From Holosporales bacterium (GTDB lineage Bacteria; Pseudomonadota; Alphaproteobacteria; RUG11792), in the NCBI GenBank assembly GCA_031258785.1, contig JAIRMJ010000032.1:1-52695 (forward strand): a stretch of DNA of 52,695 bases. Direction: 5' to 3'. The position numbers were made by a program, and so were the translations under genes. The notes under the pieces were generated by a model. The model ran no database searches. It saw only the letters and a program-made list of their open reading frames with translations, and had not been told where the DNA came from. Shown here in pieces: positions 30,993-38,822 of the stretch. The stretch's first letter is position 1. Each line of letters opens with the position of its first letter.

Positions 30993-32798
30993 ATGCCATC
31001 CAAACTGAGGCGTAAGATAGGGGGAACGAGGCTACGTAGGTGCTATTTCCGTTTGCTTCCTCACATTAGGCCGTACGCGTTGAGAGCCATCCTGGCGATA
31101 GGGCTGTGTCTCGTGGCTGGGGCAATGGATGCTGTTATCGCCTGGTCGCTAAAACCGTACACAGATCTTGTCATGGTTGAGAAATCGCTACATGCTGCAT
31201 GGTATATACCGTTCTTGATAGTGACGTTTGCAGCTGTTCAGGGAATTTTGAACTATTTCGCGTCTTATCTAAATGCCTGGGTCGGTGAGAAGGTTACTAC
31301 AGATCTCAAGTTCAGACTGTATAGGAAACTGTTGAGTTTCGAAGCGGAATATTTTGATCGTAACAAGTCTGGGGATATTGTGTTCCGTTTCAATACGGAT
31401 GCGGAGCTCGCAAGCACTGGGTTGCTCGCTAAATTGAAGGTCGTTGTATCTAGGATATCATCTTCTGCCGCATTGATTACAGTGCTCATAGTCAACTCTT
31501 GGCAGATGGCTATCATTGCAATCACTGTCCTGGGCTTGTCGTTTATCCCAATTGCTAAGATCAGACAAAAGGTTCAGAAGACCATTGATCAAGCTGCCTT
31601 GACGAGTTCTAAGATAATCACTGTCTATAACGAAAGCTACGCTGGGAATCGCACTATCTCGTCATATAATTTGGCTGCAATGCAGGAAAAGAAACTACAA
31701 ACGATACTGCTGGATCTGTTCAGGAGGGGCGTAAAACTGACTCAGCATACATCTTGGTTGTCGCCGATCATGCATGTCATTGTCTCAATCGGGATAGGTC
31801 TAACGATAGCATACGGGAGCAATTTGATAGTAACAGGCCAGATTACGAGCGGCAATTTCGTGTCGTTCATAGTAGCTGTCGTGGCGCTTTATAATCCAAT
31901 AAAGAATCTTGGAAACAATTTCAGAGAATTTCAGACGACACTCTCAGCAGTGGAGAGGATATTCGAGATCCTGGACAGGGATCCCAAGATGAAGGAGCAG
32001 CCAGGAGCCCGCATGCTCAAGGGATTACGATCTGATATTGCATTTGAAAACGTTACATTTGGCTACAGAGCAGACATGCCGCCTGTACTAAAAAACTTTA
32101 GTCTTCGTGTGAAAAGGGGAGAGACAATAGCTCTTGTAGGAAGCTCCGGGGGCGGCAAAACAACAGTCGTCAGTCTCTTACCACGTTTCTACGATGTTGT
32201 GGCTGGGGCAATTAAAATAAATGGTAAAGACATCAGGACGTATACATTCGAGAGCCTACGGGACAACATAGCCATCGTCTTTCAAGACAATTTTCTGTTT
32301 TCAGGAACGATACGAGAAAATGTCGTGGTTGGCAAGCACGATGCAACGGATAAGGAGGTAATGATTGCTCTTGAGATGGCGTACCTAAACGAGTTTGTTT
32401 CGGCAACGAAGGATGGCTTAGACACGCATGTAGGAGAGAGAGGGATATGCCTCTCAGGCGGGCAAAAGCAACGTATCGCCATAGCTAGGGCATTTATAAA
32501 GGATGCTCCAATCATCATTCTCGATGAGGCAACATCTGCGCTAGATAACGAATCTGAAGCAATTGTTCAAAAGGCTATGGATAATCTGATGGCAGATAAG
32601 ACAGTGTTTGTCATTGCCCATAGGCTGTCGAGCATCAAGAACGCCGATAGAATAGCGTTTATAGGAAACGGTGAGCTTCTTGAACTTGGGAACCATGATG
32701 AGCTTATGTCGATAGAGCATGGACAGTACAGAAGCCTCTACAATATCCAATTTTCTGCAGAAAAGCCTCAAAAGCGAGTTGATAATTACATGGACTGA
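30993..32798 (+). CDS. MsbA-like ABC exporter (fused membrane and ATPase domains)
   Basis: Half-transporter working as a homodimer in the inner membrane, likely flipping lipid A or another lipid. The open frame reaches back to 30708, but the ATG at 30993 with AAGGGTG upstream gives 601 residues. A six-helix transmembrane domain covers about 20-325. The ATPase has Walker A GSSGGGKT (383-390), LSGGQKQR (from 487), Walker B IIILDEATSALD (about 507-518) and the switch His in IAHRLS. Complete active site. A different lipid or peptide substrate is possible. Confidence 0.88.
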   Translation: MPSKLRRKIGGTRLRRCYFRLLPHIRPYALRAILAIGLCLVAGAMDAVIAWSLKPYTDLVMVEKSLHAAWYIPFLIVTFAAVQGILNYFASYLNAWVGEKVTTDLKFRLYRKLLSFEAEYFDRNKSGDIVFRFNTDAELASTGLLAKLKVVVSRISSSAALITVLIVNSWQMAIIAITVLGLSFIPIAKIRQKVQKTIDQAALTSSKIITVYNESYAGNRTISSYNLAAMQEKKLQTILLDLFRRGVKLTQHTSWLSPIMHVIVSIGIGLTIAYGSNLIVTGQITSGNFVSFIVAVVALYNPIKNLGNNFREFQTTLSAVERIFEILDRDPKMKEQPGARMLKGLRSDIAFENVTFGYRADMPPVLKNFSLRVKRGETIALVGSSGGGKTTVVSLLPRFYDVVAGAIKINGKDIRTYTFESLRDNIAIVFQDNFLFSGTIRENVVVGKHDATDKEVMIALEMAYLNEFVSATKDGLDTHVGERGICLSGGQKQRIAIARAFIKDAPIIILDEATSALDNESEAIVQKAMDNLMADKTVFVIAHRLSSIKNADRIAFIGNGELLELGNHDELMSIEHGQYRSLYNIQFSAEKPQKRVDNYMD

Positions 32799-32890
32799 GT
32801 TTGTTCCGGAAGAAACTGAGTACATCAACGTTGCTGTCACAGGCCAAGGTTGTAATGTGGCCCCCCCATGCTCGGAACGTGCCTTCATGG

Positions 32891-33733
32891 CTAAAGAACG
32901 GCAGTTTCCAGATGTTCCCCTCCAGCGTGGAGGAGGATGTGCCCATAAACGGATATAACGCACCTACAAGTGAGATTGGTGAATTCTGAGCCATAGCGTG
33001 CAGACACATAGCTCGTTTTGTCGGAGGACGGCTGGAACCCAACGAGCTCCTTTTTTTCCATTCTCCCAGTCCAATAGGCCACAAGCTTGGTCGCCGCAAT
33101 AGGCGTCAGCATATCCCTAAATATTCCGAGCTTAGGAGCGAAAACCCTGACGCCGAAGTCGTAATCGGCATTCACCTCGTAGTGCGTGTCCGTTGTTAAT
33201 ATGAACGAGTCATACGCTATACCGCCCAAAATGTCCAGATTAGGGCTTAGGTTGAGCAGTTTGCTTGGGCTACGCATCTCCACAATAAGCTCGTCTTTCC
33301 CGGCTGCTATTGACACTACTATCTCGTCATTAAGCGCAGCAGAGAGGTTCGTGGGGATTGGGACCTTTTCCAGTTCAACCGTCGAGAAACGTATTGATAC
33401 ATCCCCATTATCTAGAATATTTACCAAAAAAATCCTGATTCCACATATGATGTTGAATCTTCGTACCGCTGGCTTTCTATCGTTAATCACCTTTGCTGCG
33501 GCAAACAGGCCATTTCCCAGATACAGGCCCCTAATCTTTGGAGTAAAACATAGCGCCTCGAAATTTCCATCATACAGCTCTTTAACAAAAATCGTTTCAA
33601 GAGCGTTGATCTCCATTGCTATATTTTGTAACAGAGCGCAGTCTGATAGCTCATCAACAAACAACACAGCAGCCGGATTGCCGCGAAAAACATTATCACT
33701 AAATGTGTCTACTATCCAAAAACTTGTCTCCAT
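32891..33733 (-). CDS. PhzF-like isomerase family protein
   Basis: PhzF proteins are two-lobed isomerases with a catalytic Glu. The start at 33733 follows GGAG eight bases upstream and gives 280 residues. The first lobe has VDTFSDNVFRGNPAAVLFV and the catalytic-type Glu46 in NALETIFV. Elsewhere key segments are altered: GNGLFAAAKVI stands where most members have CGHATLAAAHVL, and LTPIAATKLVAYW where members have TGSAHCxLAPYW. It could be a diverged or inactive member. Convergent with the MsbA-like gene. Confidence 0.75.
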   Translation of the reverse strand: METSFWIVDTFSDNVFRGNPAAVLFVDELSDCALLQNIAMEINALETIFVKELYDGNFEALCFTPKIRGLYLGNGLFAAAKVINDRKPAVRRFNIICGIRIFLVNILDNGDVSIRFSTVELEKVPIPTNLSAALNDEIVVSIAAGKDELIVEMRSPSKLLNLSPNLDILGGIAYDSFILTTDTHYEVNADYDFGVRVFAPKLGIFRDMLTPIAATKLVAYWTGRMEKKELVGFQPSSDKTSYVSARYGSEFTNLTCRCVISVYGHILLHAGGEHLETAVL

Positions 33734-33951
33734 GTGGATCTCCAATCCCATAATCAGAAATTGTCTCAAAGATCGCTCATAATATCAATGAAATTCGTGA
33801 TTTCAGCCGCTCTATTAGCTACAGGCATTTTGAAACCTGATTAAATTGGACAGTCGCGGCACCTACATTCACGTGCAGTTTGCAGAATCAATGTCTGATG
33901 TGGTGACTTCCAGACTGCGGATTTCAGACGTATAGTCTGCCCAGGTTTTGG

Positions 33952-33980
33952 TTGATACTCACAAGAGAATCATGTATACT
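33952..33980 (+). promoter_or_regulatory. Sigma70-like promoter before the murD run
   Basis: TTGATA (33952-33957), 17 bases, TATACT (33975-33980): five of six and four to five of six consensus matches with ideal spacing. It lies 10 bases before a tiny ORF with a ribosome site and about 200 bases before murD. Confidence 0.6.
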
Positions 33981-33989
33981 GGAGAAATC

Positions 33990-34052
33990 ATGTACACTGA
34001 AAAGCGTGACGCGCGCAAGCTAGTAGTTAACATGGAGCAGATACTCGAATGA
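33990..34052 (+). CDS. Tiny ORF (20 aa), leader-peptide candidate
   Basis: Begins MYTEKRDARKL and ends EQILE. The ATG follows GGAGAAATC, a good ribosome site, just downstream of the TTGATA/TATACT promoter. No family. It may be translated as a leader for the murD-ftsW run or be chance. Confidence 0.3.
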   Translation: MYTEKRDARKLVVNMEQILE

Positions 34053-34063
34053 TAGAGCCCTCG

Positions 34064-34186
34064 ATGGAATCAAAAGCGATTAACTTAGGGGCGACAGTGG
34101 GGCTCGTGGATGGATATATGCACAGATCAGAACTGATGCGCATCGGCGCAATGGGCGGCGCTTTTGCGATCGATCTAGAACAATGA
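34064..34186 (+). CDS. Small ORF (40 aa) overlapping the murD start
   Basis: Begins MESKAINLGATVGLVDGY and ends FAIDLEQ. Its stop overlaps the murD ATG in the pattern ATGA, the coupling seen between real genes in this genome. It lies 11 bases after the preceding tiny ORF. I recognise no family; it could be the remaining end of a lost upstream gene. Confidence 0.4.
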   Translation: MESKAINLGATVGLVDGYMHRSELMRIGAMGGAFAIDLEQ

Positions 34187-35493
34187 TAGACATTGGAACG
34201 TGCAAGAACGTCCTTATCATGGGATATGGGATCTCTGGTAAGTCTGCATATGAGTTCTTGAAGCGACAGGGCGCGAATCTGTGTGTTTTTGATGATGCCA
34301 CAGATCTAGAGCTGAAGGATCGTGTACATAACGTGGACTGGGGCAGTGTGGATCTCGTCGTGAAGAGCCCATCTGTCCCATTCATGAATCACAATTGTCA
34401 CCCGATAGTGAGGGGTGCTATAGACCACAATGTCCCGGTTGTCTCGATATTTGACGTCTTCAATTTTTATAATCCGGAAGCCAAAATAATAGCGATTACC
34501 GGCACCGATGGGAAATCAACAACTTCCGCGCTGGCTTGTCACATCTTGAAAAAGGCGGGAATTTCTGCGCAGCTTGGTGGGAACATAGGTGTCCCCTACT
34601 TCGACATTCCAAAGGCCGAGTGGTATATTCTGGAAATGTCATCGTACGAACTCGCTAGTTCTCAGTACTTGAACTTCGAAATTGCTTGTGTACTGAATAT
34701 AGAGCCTGATCACCTTGAATTTCACGGGTCACTGACGAACTACATAGAGGCCAAGCACAAGGCCCTAGAGCACGCCAAGGTTCGTATCATTTCGTATGAA
34801 GATAAATTCACCATGGCAAAATATGCGAATCAAAACAATGTTATGAAAATTTCAACAGAGAAAGTAGAAGATGCAGATGTATACGCCTATGAGGGAGCGC
34901 TCAGGGAGAGACACTCACAGCAGCTAATTTTGGATCTTACAGGTATGCCTAACCTCAGGGGCAAACACAATCATCAAAACATGGAATTTGCATATGCCAT
35001 TTGCAAGCAGCTGGACATCTCCTCTAGAGAAATCCTGAAAAATATGCACACATTCACACCTCTGCCACATAGAATTCACATAGTTAAAAAAGTAAAGAAC
35101 ATATTGTTTGTAAACGACAGCAAAGCGACCAGTCCAAATGCAGCAGCAAAGGCGTTAGCAACATTCGTTGGATACAAGATTTATTGGCTTGTAGGAGGGA
35201 GGAGCAAGGGGATAGACCCAATTCCATATATCAAGCCATACATAGCTGAAATCCAAAAAATATACCTTTTTGGCGAGTCGATGGACGAATTTGAGCTGAT
35301 CTTTAAAAAGATGAAGGAGATCGCCAGATGCCATTCGATGAGTACTGCCGTCAACTCCGCATTTATAGACGCAAAAAAAGAGACAGGCCCTGCCGTCATC
35401 TTGCTTTCTCCGATGTGCGCAAGCTTCGATCAATTCGAAAATTTCGAACATCGCGGAAATGAATTCGAAAAGATAGTGCAGAAGATAAAATAG
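34183..35493 (+). CDS. murD: UDP-N-acetylmuramoylalanine-D-glutamate ligase
   Basis: Adds D-Glu to UDP-MurNAc-L-Ala in cytoplasmic peptidoglycan synthesis. The 436-residue protein has the N-terminal nucleotide-binding fold VLIMGYGISGKS, the ATP loop GTDGKST (107-113), NIEPDHLEFHGS, the LPHRIH segment and the final LLSPMCASFDQFENFEHRG. Complete. It is followed five bases later by ftsW, the typical dcw order without murG. It implies the cell makes at least some peptidoglycan. Confidence 0.95.
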   Translation: MIDIGTCKNVLIMGYGISGKSAYEFLKRQGANLCVFDDATDLELKDRVHNVDWGSVDLVVKSPSVPFMNHNCHPIVRGAIDHNVPVVSIFDVFNFYNPEAKIIAITGTDGKSTTSALACHILKKAGISAQLGGNIGVPYFDIPKAEWYILEMSSYELASSQYLNFEIACVLNIEPDHLEFHGSLTNYIEAKHKALEHAKVRIISYEDKFTMAKYANQNNVMKISTEKVEDADVYAYEGALRERHSQQLILDLTGMPNLRGKHNHQNMEFAYAICKQLDISSREILKNMHTFTPLPHRIHIVKKVKNILFVNDSKATSPNAAAKALATFVGYKIYWLVGGRSKGIDPIPYIKPYIAEIQKIYLFGESMDEFELIFKKMKEIARCHSMSTAVNSAFIDAKKETGPAVILLSPMCASFDQFENFEHRGNEFEKIVQKIK

Positions 35494-35497
35494 TCAT

Positions 35498-36628
35498 ATG
35501 GCCACAAACAGCGGTTTTTCCAGTTTACTTAAAAGATGGATAACTTCGACAGACAGCGTACTGTTGTTCTCAGTTTTCATAATCATTGCAATAGGAGCAT
35601 GGATCAGCATAGCATCAACTCCGGCTGTTGCTATCAAGCTCGGACTGCCACCATTTCATTTCGTTAAACACCACCTCCTAATCGTTCCAATTTCTGTTTT
35701 CACTATAGTGTTTGTTTCGTTTTTACAAGCCAGACACATAAGGCGTATATCAGTGTTTGGATACCTCGTGTGTCTGATCTTAGTCGCAGGAACTCTGGTT
35801 CTTGGTGAAGAGACAAAAGGAGCCTCCAGGTGGCTTAGTATCTTCGGATTCTCCCTGCAGCCATCCGAATTTCTCAAACCAGTACTCTCTGTCATGACAG
35901 CATGGTTCATTGCCGAACAATACAGAGATAGGAGATTTCCAGGTATATTCCTATCTCTTATATGCGTATCTATAACAATGCCACTTCTCCTGCTGCAGCC
36001 AGATATCGGGATGGCAGCAGTTGTACTTGGTACATGGGTTGCTCAACTGTTTATCTCCGGACTTTCCACATTTATGATCGGAACATTCATGATCACAACA
36101 ATCGGGCTGTCAGCTGGAGCCTACTTCATATTTCCCCACGTTGCGGACAGGTTCGATCGGTTCATGCTACGTGGTGGAGAAGACGACGCCGATCTATATC
36201 AAATTCATAAGTCGCTGGAGGCTTTCAAGAGTGGAGGCCTATTCGGAAAAGGGCCAGGAGAAGGCGTGGTGAAAACTCTAGTACCGGACGCTCATTCAGA
36301 TTTCGTGTTCTCGGTCATTGGGGAAGAGTTTGGCTTAATCATGTGCCTTGCACTAATAACGTTGTACATAGTAATCATAGTCAGGACGATAGGGCGACTT
36401 ATGAGGTCATCGAGCATCTTCAGTTTCTCTGCTGTCTTTGGGATATTATTCCAGACGAATTTACAGGTGCTGATAAACATATGCACTTCACTGAATCTCA
36501 TGCCAACAAAGGGAATGACTCTGCCGTTCATAAGCTATGGAGGCAGCTCAATGCTTGCCTCATCAGTAAGCGTTGGAATACTGCTTGCTCTGACAAAGCG
36601 AAACGCTATAATTAAAGAAAGTCTCTGA
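35498..36628 (+). CDS. ftsW: FtsW-type lipid II polymerase of the SEDS family
   Basis: Membrane glycosyltransferase of the division machinery. The 376-residue protein has about ten membrane helices, the loop KGASRWLSIFGFSLQPSEF (about 108-126) and the C-terminal SYGGSSMLASSVSVGILLAL. Position after murD makes FtsW more likely than RodA. The N-terminus is short, with a single cytoplasmic stretch before helix 1. Confidence 0.92.
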   Translation: MATNSGFSSLLKRWITSTDSVLLFSVFIIIAIGAWISIASTPAVAIKLGLPPFHFVKHHLLIVPISVFTIVFVSFLQARHIRRISVFGYLVCLILVAGTLVLGEETKGASRWLSIFGFSLQPSEFLKPVLSVMTAWFIAEQYRDRRFPGIFLSLICVSITMPLLLLQPDIGMAAVVLGTWVAQLFISGLSTFMIGTFMITTIGLSAGAYFIFPHVADRFDRFMLRGGEDDADLYQIHKSLEAFKSGGLFGKGPGEGVVKTLVPDAHSDFVFSVIGEEFGLIMCLALITLYIVIIVRTIGRLMRSSSIFSFSAVFGILFQTNLQVLINICTSLNLMPTKGMTLPFISYGGSSMLASSVSVGILLALTKRNAIIKESL

Positions 36629-36645
36629 TTAACTAGAGAAAACCC

Positions 36646-37635
36646 GTGATATATAAAGATTTTTCATGTTTGTATGAAATGTATGACTCATACCTTGTAG
36701 ACGTGTATGGTGTCCTATATGATGGTGCCTCTTTTTGGCCAAGTGCCCTAGATCTCTTGAAGAAAATGAAAGACTCAGGACGCAATGTCGTGATTTTGTC
36801 AAATACAACGATGGTCTCCACAGTTTGTGAGGAGCGCTACAAACAAAAGGGACTAGTCAAAGGAGTGCACTACAACGAGTTTATAAGCTCTGGAGAGGCA
36901 TTTAAATGTACGATCGCCGATAGCGTTCCCAATGCATCGGCATACTACCAGATCTTCAGCAAAAACATGGAGATTTTCGCTGACACGAATCTCGTGGAGG
37001 TACAAAGCGCAGAAGATGCGGATTTTGTATACGTCGGGGTAGTGAACGGAGCTGGCAAGACGTACACAGCTGACGACCTCCAAAGACACGACGGGACGTT
37101 GGTCCCTATGGACGAGATAACATCCACGAACTGCAGAGATATCCGCGGCCTGGAGGAAATATGCAAAATCCTAGAAACATGTTTAAAACACGATAAGCCG
37201 TTGGCTGTGGCAAATCCAGACATCTTTGCTCATGAAACTGTCGCAACGCCAACTGGCTATGAGAAGAGGTTAGTCCTGTGCCAAGGAGCAATTGGTGAGT
37301 TTTATGAGCTAATGGGAGGGCGTGTTATCTATTTTGGCAAGCCATATCAGCAAATCTATAACTTTGCGAAAAAATTCCTTGGATCGTGCGAAAGGACGGC
37401 AATGATCGGAGATACACTATGGACAGATATACTCGGGGGAAACGCTGCAAATGTCAATACAGTGCTAACTCTCACCGGCGTTACGACTGAGTTCTTCAGG
37501 ACAATGGACGCTGGAAACACTACAGAAGAGAAATTAAGTAGACTGGTCTCTGAGATAGCTCCCAAGATGGCACACGAAGCACTCCTGAAATTTTCCATGA
37601 CACCAACGTATGTGGTGGAAAGTTTTGCTTTATGA
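36646..37635 (+). CDS. HAD-superfamily class IIA hydrolase, TIGR01459 type
   Basis: Predicted phosphatase of 329 residues, related to NagD. The start is a GTG at 36646. Motif I is DVYGVLYDG (D19-V20-Y21), with Tyr instead of the second Asp of most HAD phosphatases; family members usually have DxWGV here. Motif II is VILSNTT, motif III FGKPYQQIY and motif IV MIGDTLWTDILGG. The substrate is unknown. It lies 17 bases after ftsW and overlaps the deacetylase start by four bases (ATGA). Confidence 0.85.
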   Translation: MIYKDFSCLYEMYDSYLVDVYGVLYDGASFWPSALDLLKKMKDSGRNVVILSNTTMVSTVCEERYKQKGLVKGVHYNEFISSGEAFKCTIADSVPNASAYYQIFSKNMEIFADTNLVEVQSAEDADFVYVGVVNGAGKTYTADDLQRHDGTLVPMDEITSTNCRDIRGLEEICKILETCLKHDKPLAVANPDIFAHETVATPTGYEKRLVLCQGAIGEFYELMGGRVIYFGKPYQQIYNFAKKFLGSCERTAMIGDTLWTDILGGNAANVNTVLTLTGVTTEFFRTMDAGNTTEEKLSRLVSEIAPKMAHEALLKFSMTPTYVVESFAL

Positions 37636-38570
37636 GACTTGGGAAACTTGCAGTTTTTGTTGTATATGTGTTCGTTGCGACCGGGTGCTCCATCTTAAAG
37701 AACGCCACAAAGGAACAGCGACAAGAATCGCCACAAGCCACAAGTCAGGTAGAGAAAGCTGTACTGCCCACAGCGCAGCCTCCAAAGGCGATTGTAACCG
37801 CTAAAAGCAGTCCTGCCACTGAGCCGGTTGGTAGACAGCAGCCTTTACCGGCAATTCCTCCAACAAAAGACGCTGCTGTAGACGCCCCACATACCCAGGC
37901 GCATGAACCAAAACCCCAAAAAATTATATGGAAGCATCCTGATTTGTTGGTTACTTTCGATGATTTTCCGTGCCAGAGGGAATCTAGGTTGAAGAAGCAG
38001 AAAGAGATCAACCAAAAGATCATTGCGATCCTGAAGAAATATGATGTACACACAATCGTATTTGCCAACGCCTCCATGATGATGTCTCACGTTGAAGAAT
38101 GCACAGATATGCTTAGGGAGTGGGTCAAAAACGGACATTTGATTGGCAATCACACTTACTCTCACCAAAAGTTGAGCAAAACCGATCTCCTTGAATATGA
38201 GATGGATATAATCAGGGGGGAGCCACTTCTGAAGAAAGTTTTAGCAGAATACGGACAAAAACTGACCTATTTCAGGTATCCATATCTGGATTACGGATCA
38301 GGCAAGGAAAAGGCTGGAGTCGCAAAATTCCTTGAAGCTAGGGGATACGAGGTGGTCGGGATTACCATAGATTCCCTTGACTGGCTCTATAACGCACGTA
38401 TCAAGAACGATGATGCGAGTGCGTACTTAGCACACGTCAGAAAGCAGCTGATGGACCATTTTGGCAAAAACGAACGAGAAATAATCATTTTTCATATAAA
38501 TGCTATAAATGCAGAGAATTTCGAGACAATACTAAAAGAGGCAAAGGCACTTGGGTATAAGCTGGTATGA
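37632..38570 (+). CDS. Polysaccharide deacetylase-like lipoprotein
   Basis: NodB-type deacetylase, 312 residues. Residues 1-19 form a lipoprotein signal with lipobox ATGC (Cys19). Residues 20-100 are a Pro/Ala/Lys-rich linker. The catalytic domain has TFDDFP with D110-D111, HTYSH with the metal-binding His174 and His178, FRYPYLDYG and IIFHIN near the end. All five family motifs are present, so it should be active on an N-acetylated glycan, perhaps peptidoglycan given murD and ftsW upstream. Membrane-anchored in the periplasm. Start coupled to the HAD gene. Confidence 0.88.
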   Translation: MRLGKLAVFVVYVFVATGCSILKNATKEQRQESPQATSQVEKAVLPTAQPPKAIVTAKSSPATEPVGRQQPLPAIPPTKDAAVDAPHTQAHEPKPQKIIWKHPDLLVTFDDFPCQRESRLKKQKEINQKIIAILKKYDVHTIVFANASMMMSHVEECTDMLREWVKNGHLIGNHTYSHQKLSKTDLLEYEMDIIRGEPLLKKVLAEYGQKLTYFRYPYLDYGSGKEKAGVAKFLEARGYEVVGITIDSLDWLYNARIKNDDASAYLAHVRKQLMDHFGKNEREIIIFHINAINAENFETILKEAKALGYKLV

Positions 38571-38601
38571 TGCATATTGTAGTTAATACCATTTTTATCC
38601 A

Positions 38602-38643
38602 TAGCATCTCTATCATATCTATCATATCTATCATATCCATCAC
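38602..38643. repeat. 9-base tandem repeat (TATCATATC)
   Basis: Three exact copies of TATCATATC at 38611-38637, with a degenerate unit on either side (TAGCATCTC before, CATCAC after). It sits between the deacetylase stop and the TamA-like gene. Such short repeats can change length by slippage. Confidence 0.7.
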
Positions 38644-38822
38644 TGATATCATAGTTTTCACCTTTAAAAACCATGTTCTTCGTTGATTTATTATTGTATC
38701 TATAGTTTGACGATAAGCCATAGAAAACATTTACGCAGAGCAGATGGCAAAACGAACGAACTACGACACAATCAGATAGCTCCGCATTCCTGGGGTTTTT
38801 GTTGTGTCAATTGAGATAACGA

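Noticed and set aside
32704-33099. 131-codon minus-strand frame overlapping the PhzF-like and MsbA-like genes
   Set aside because: It overlaps two supported genes in other frames and has no homology.
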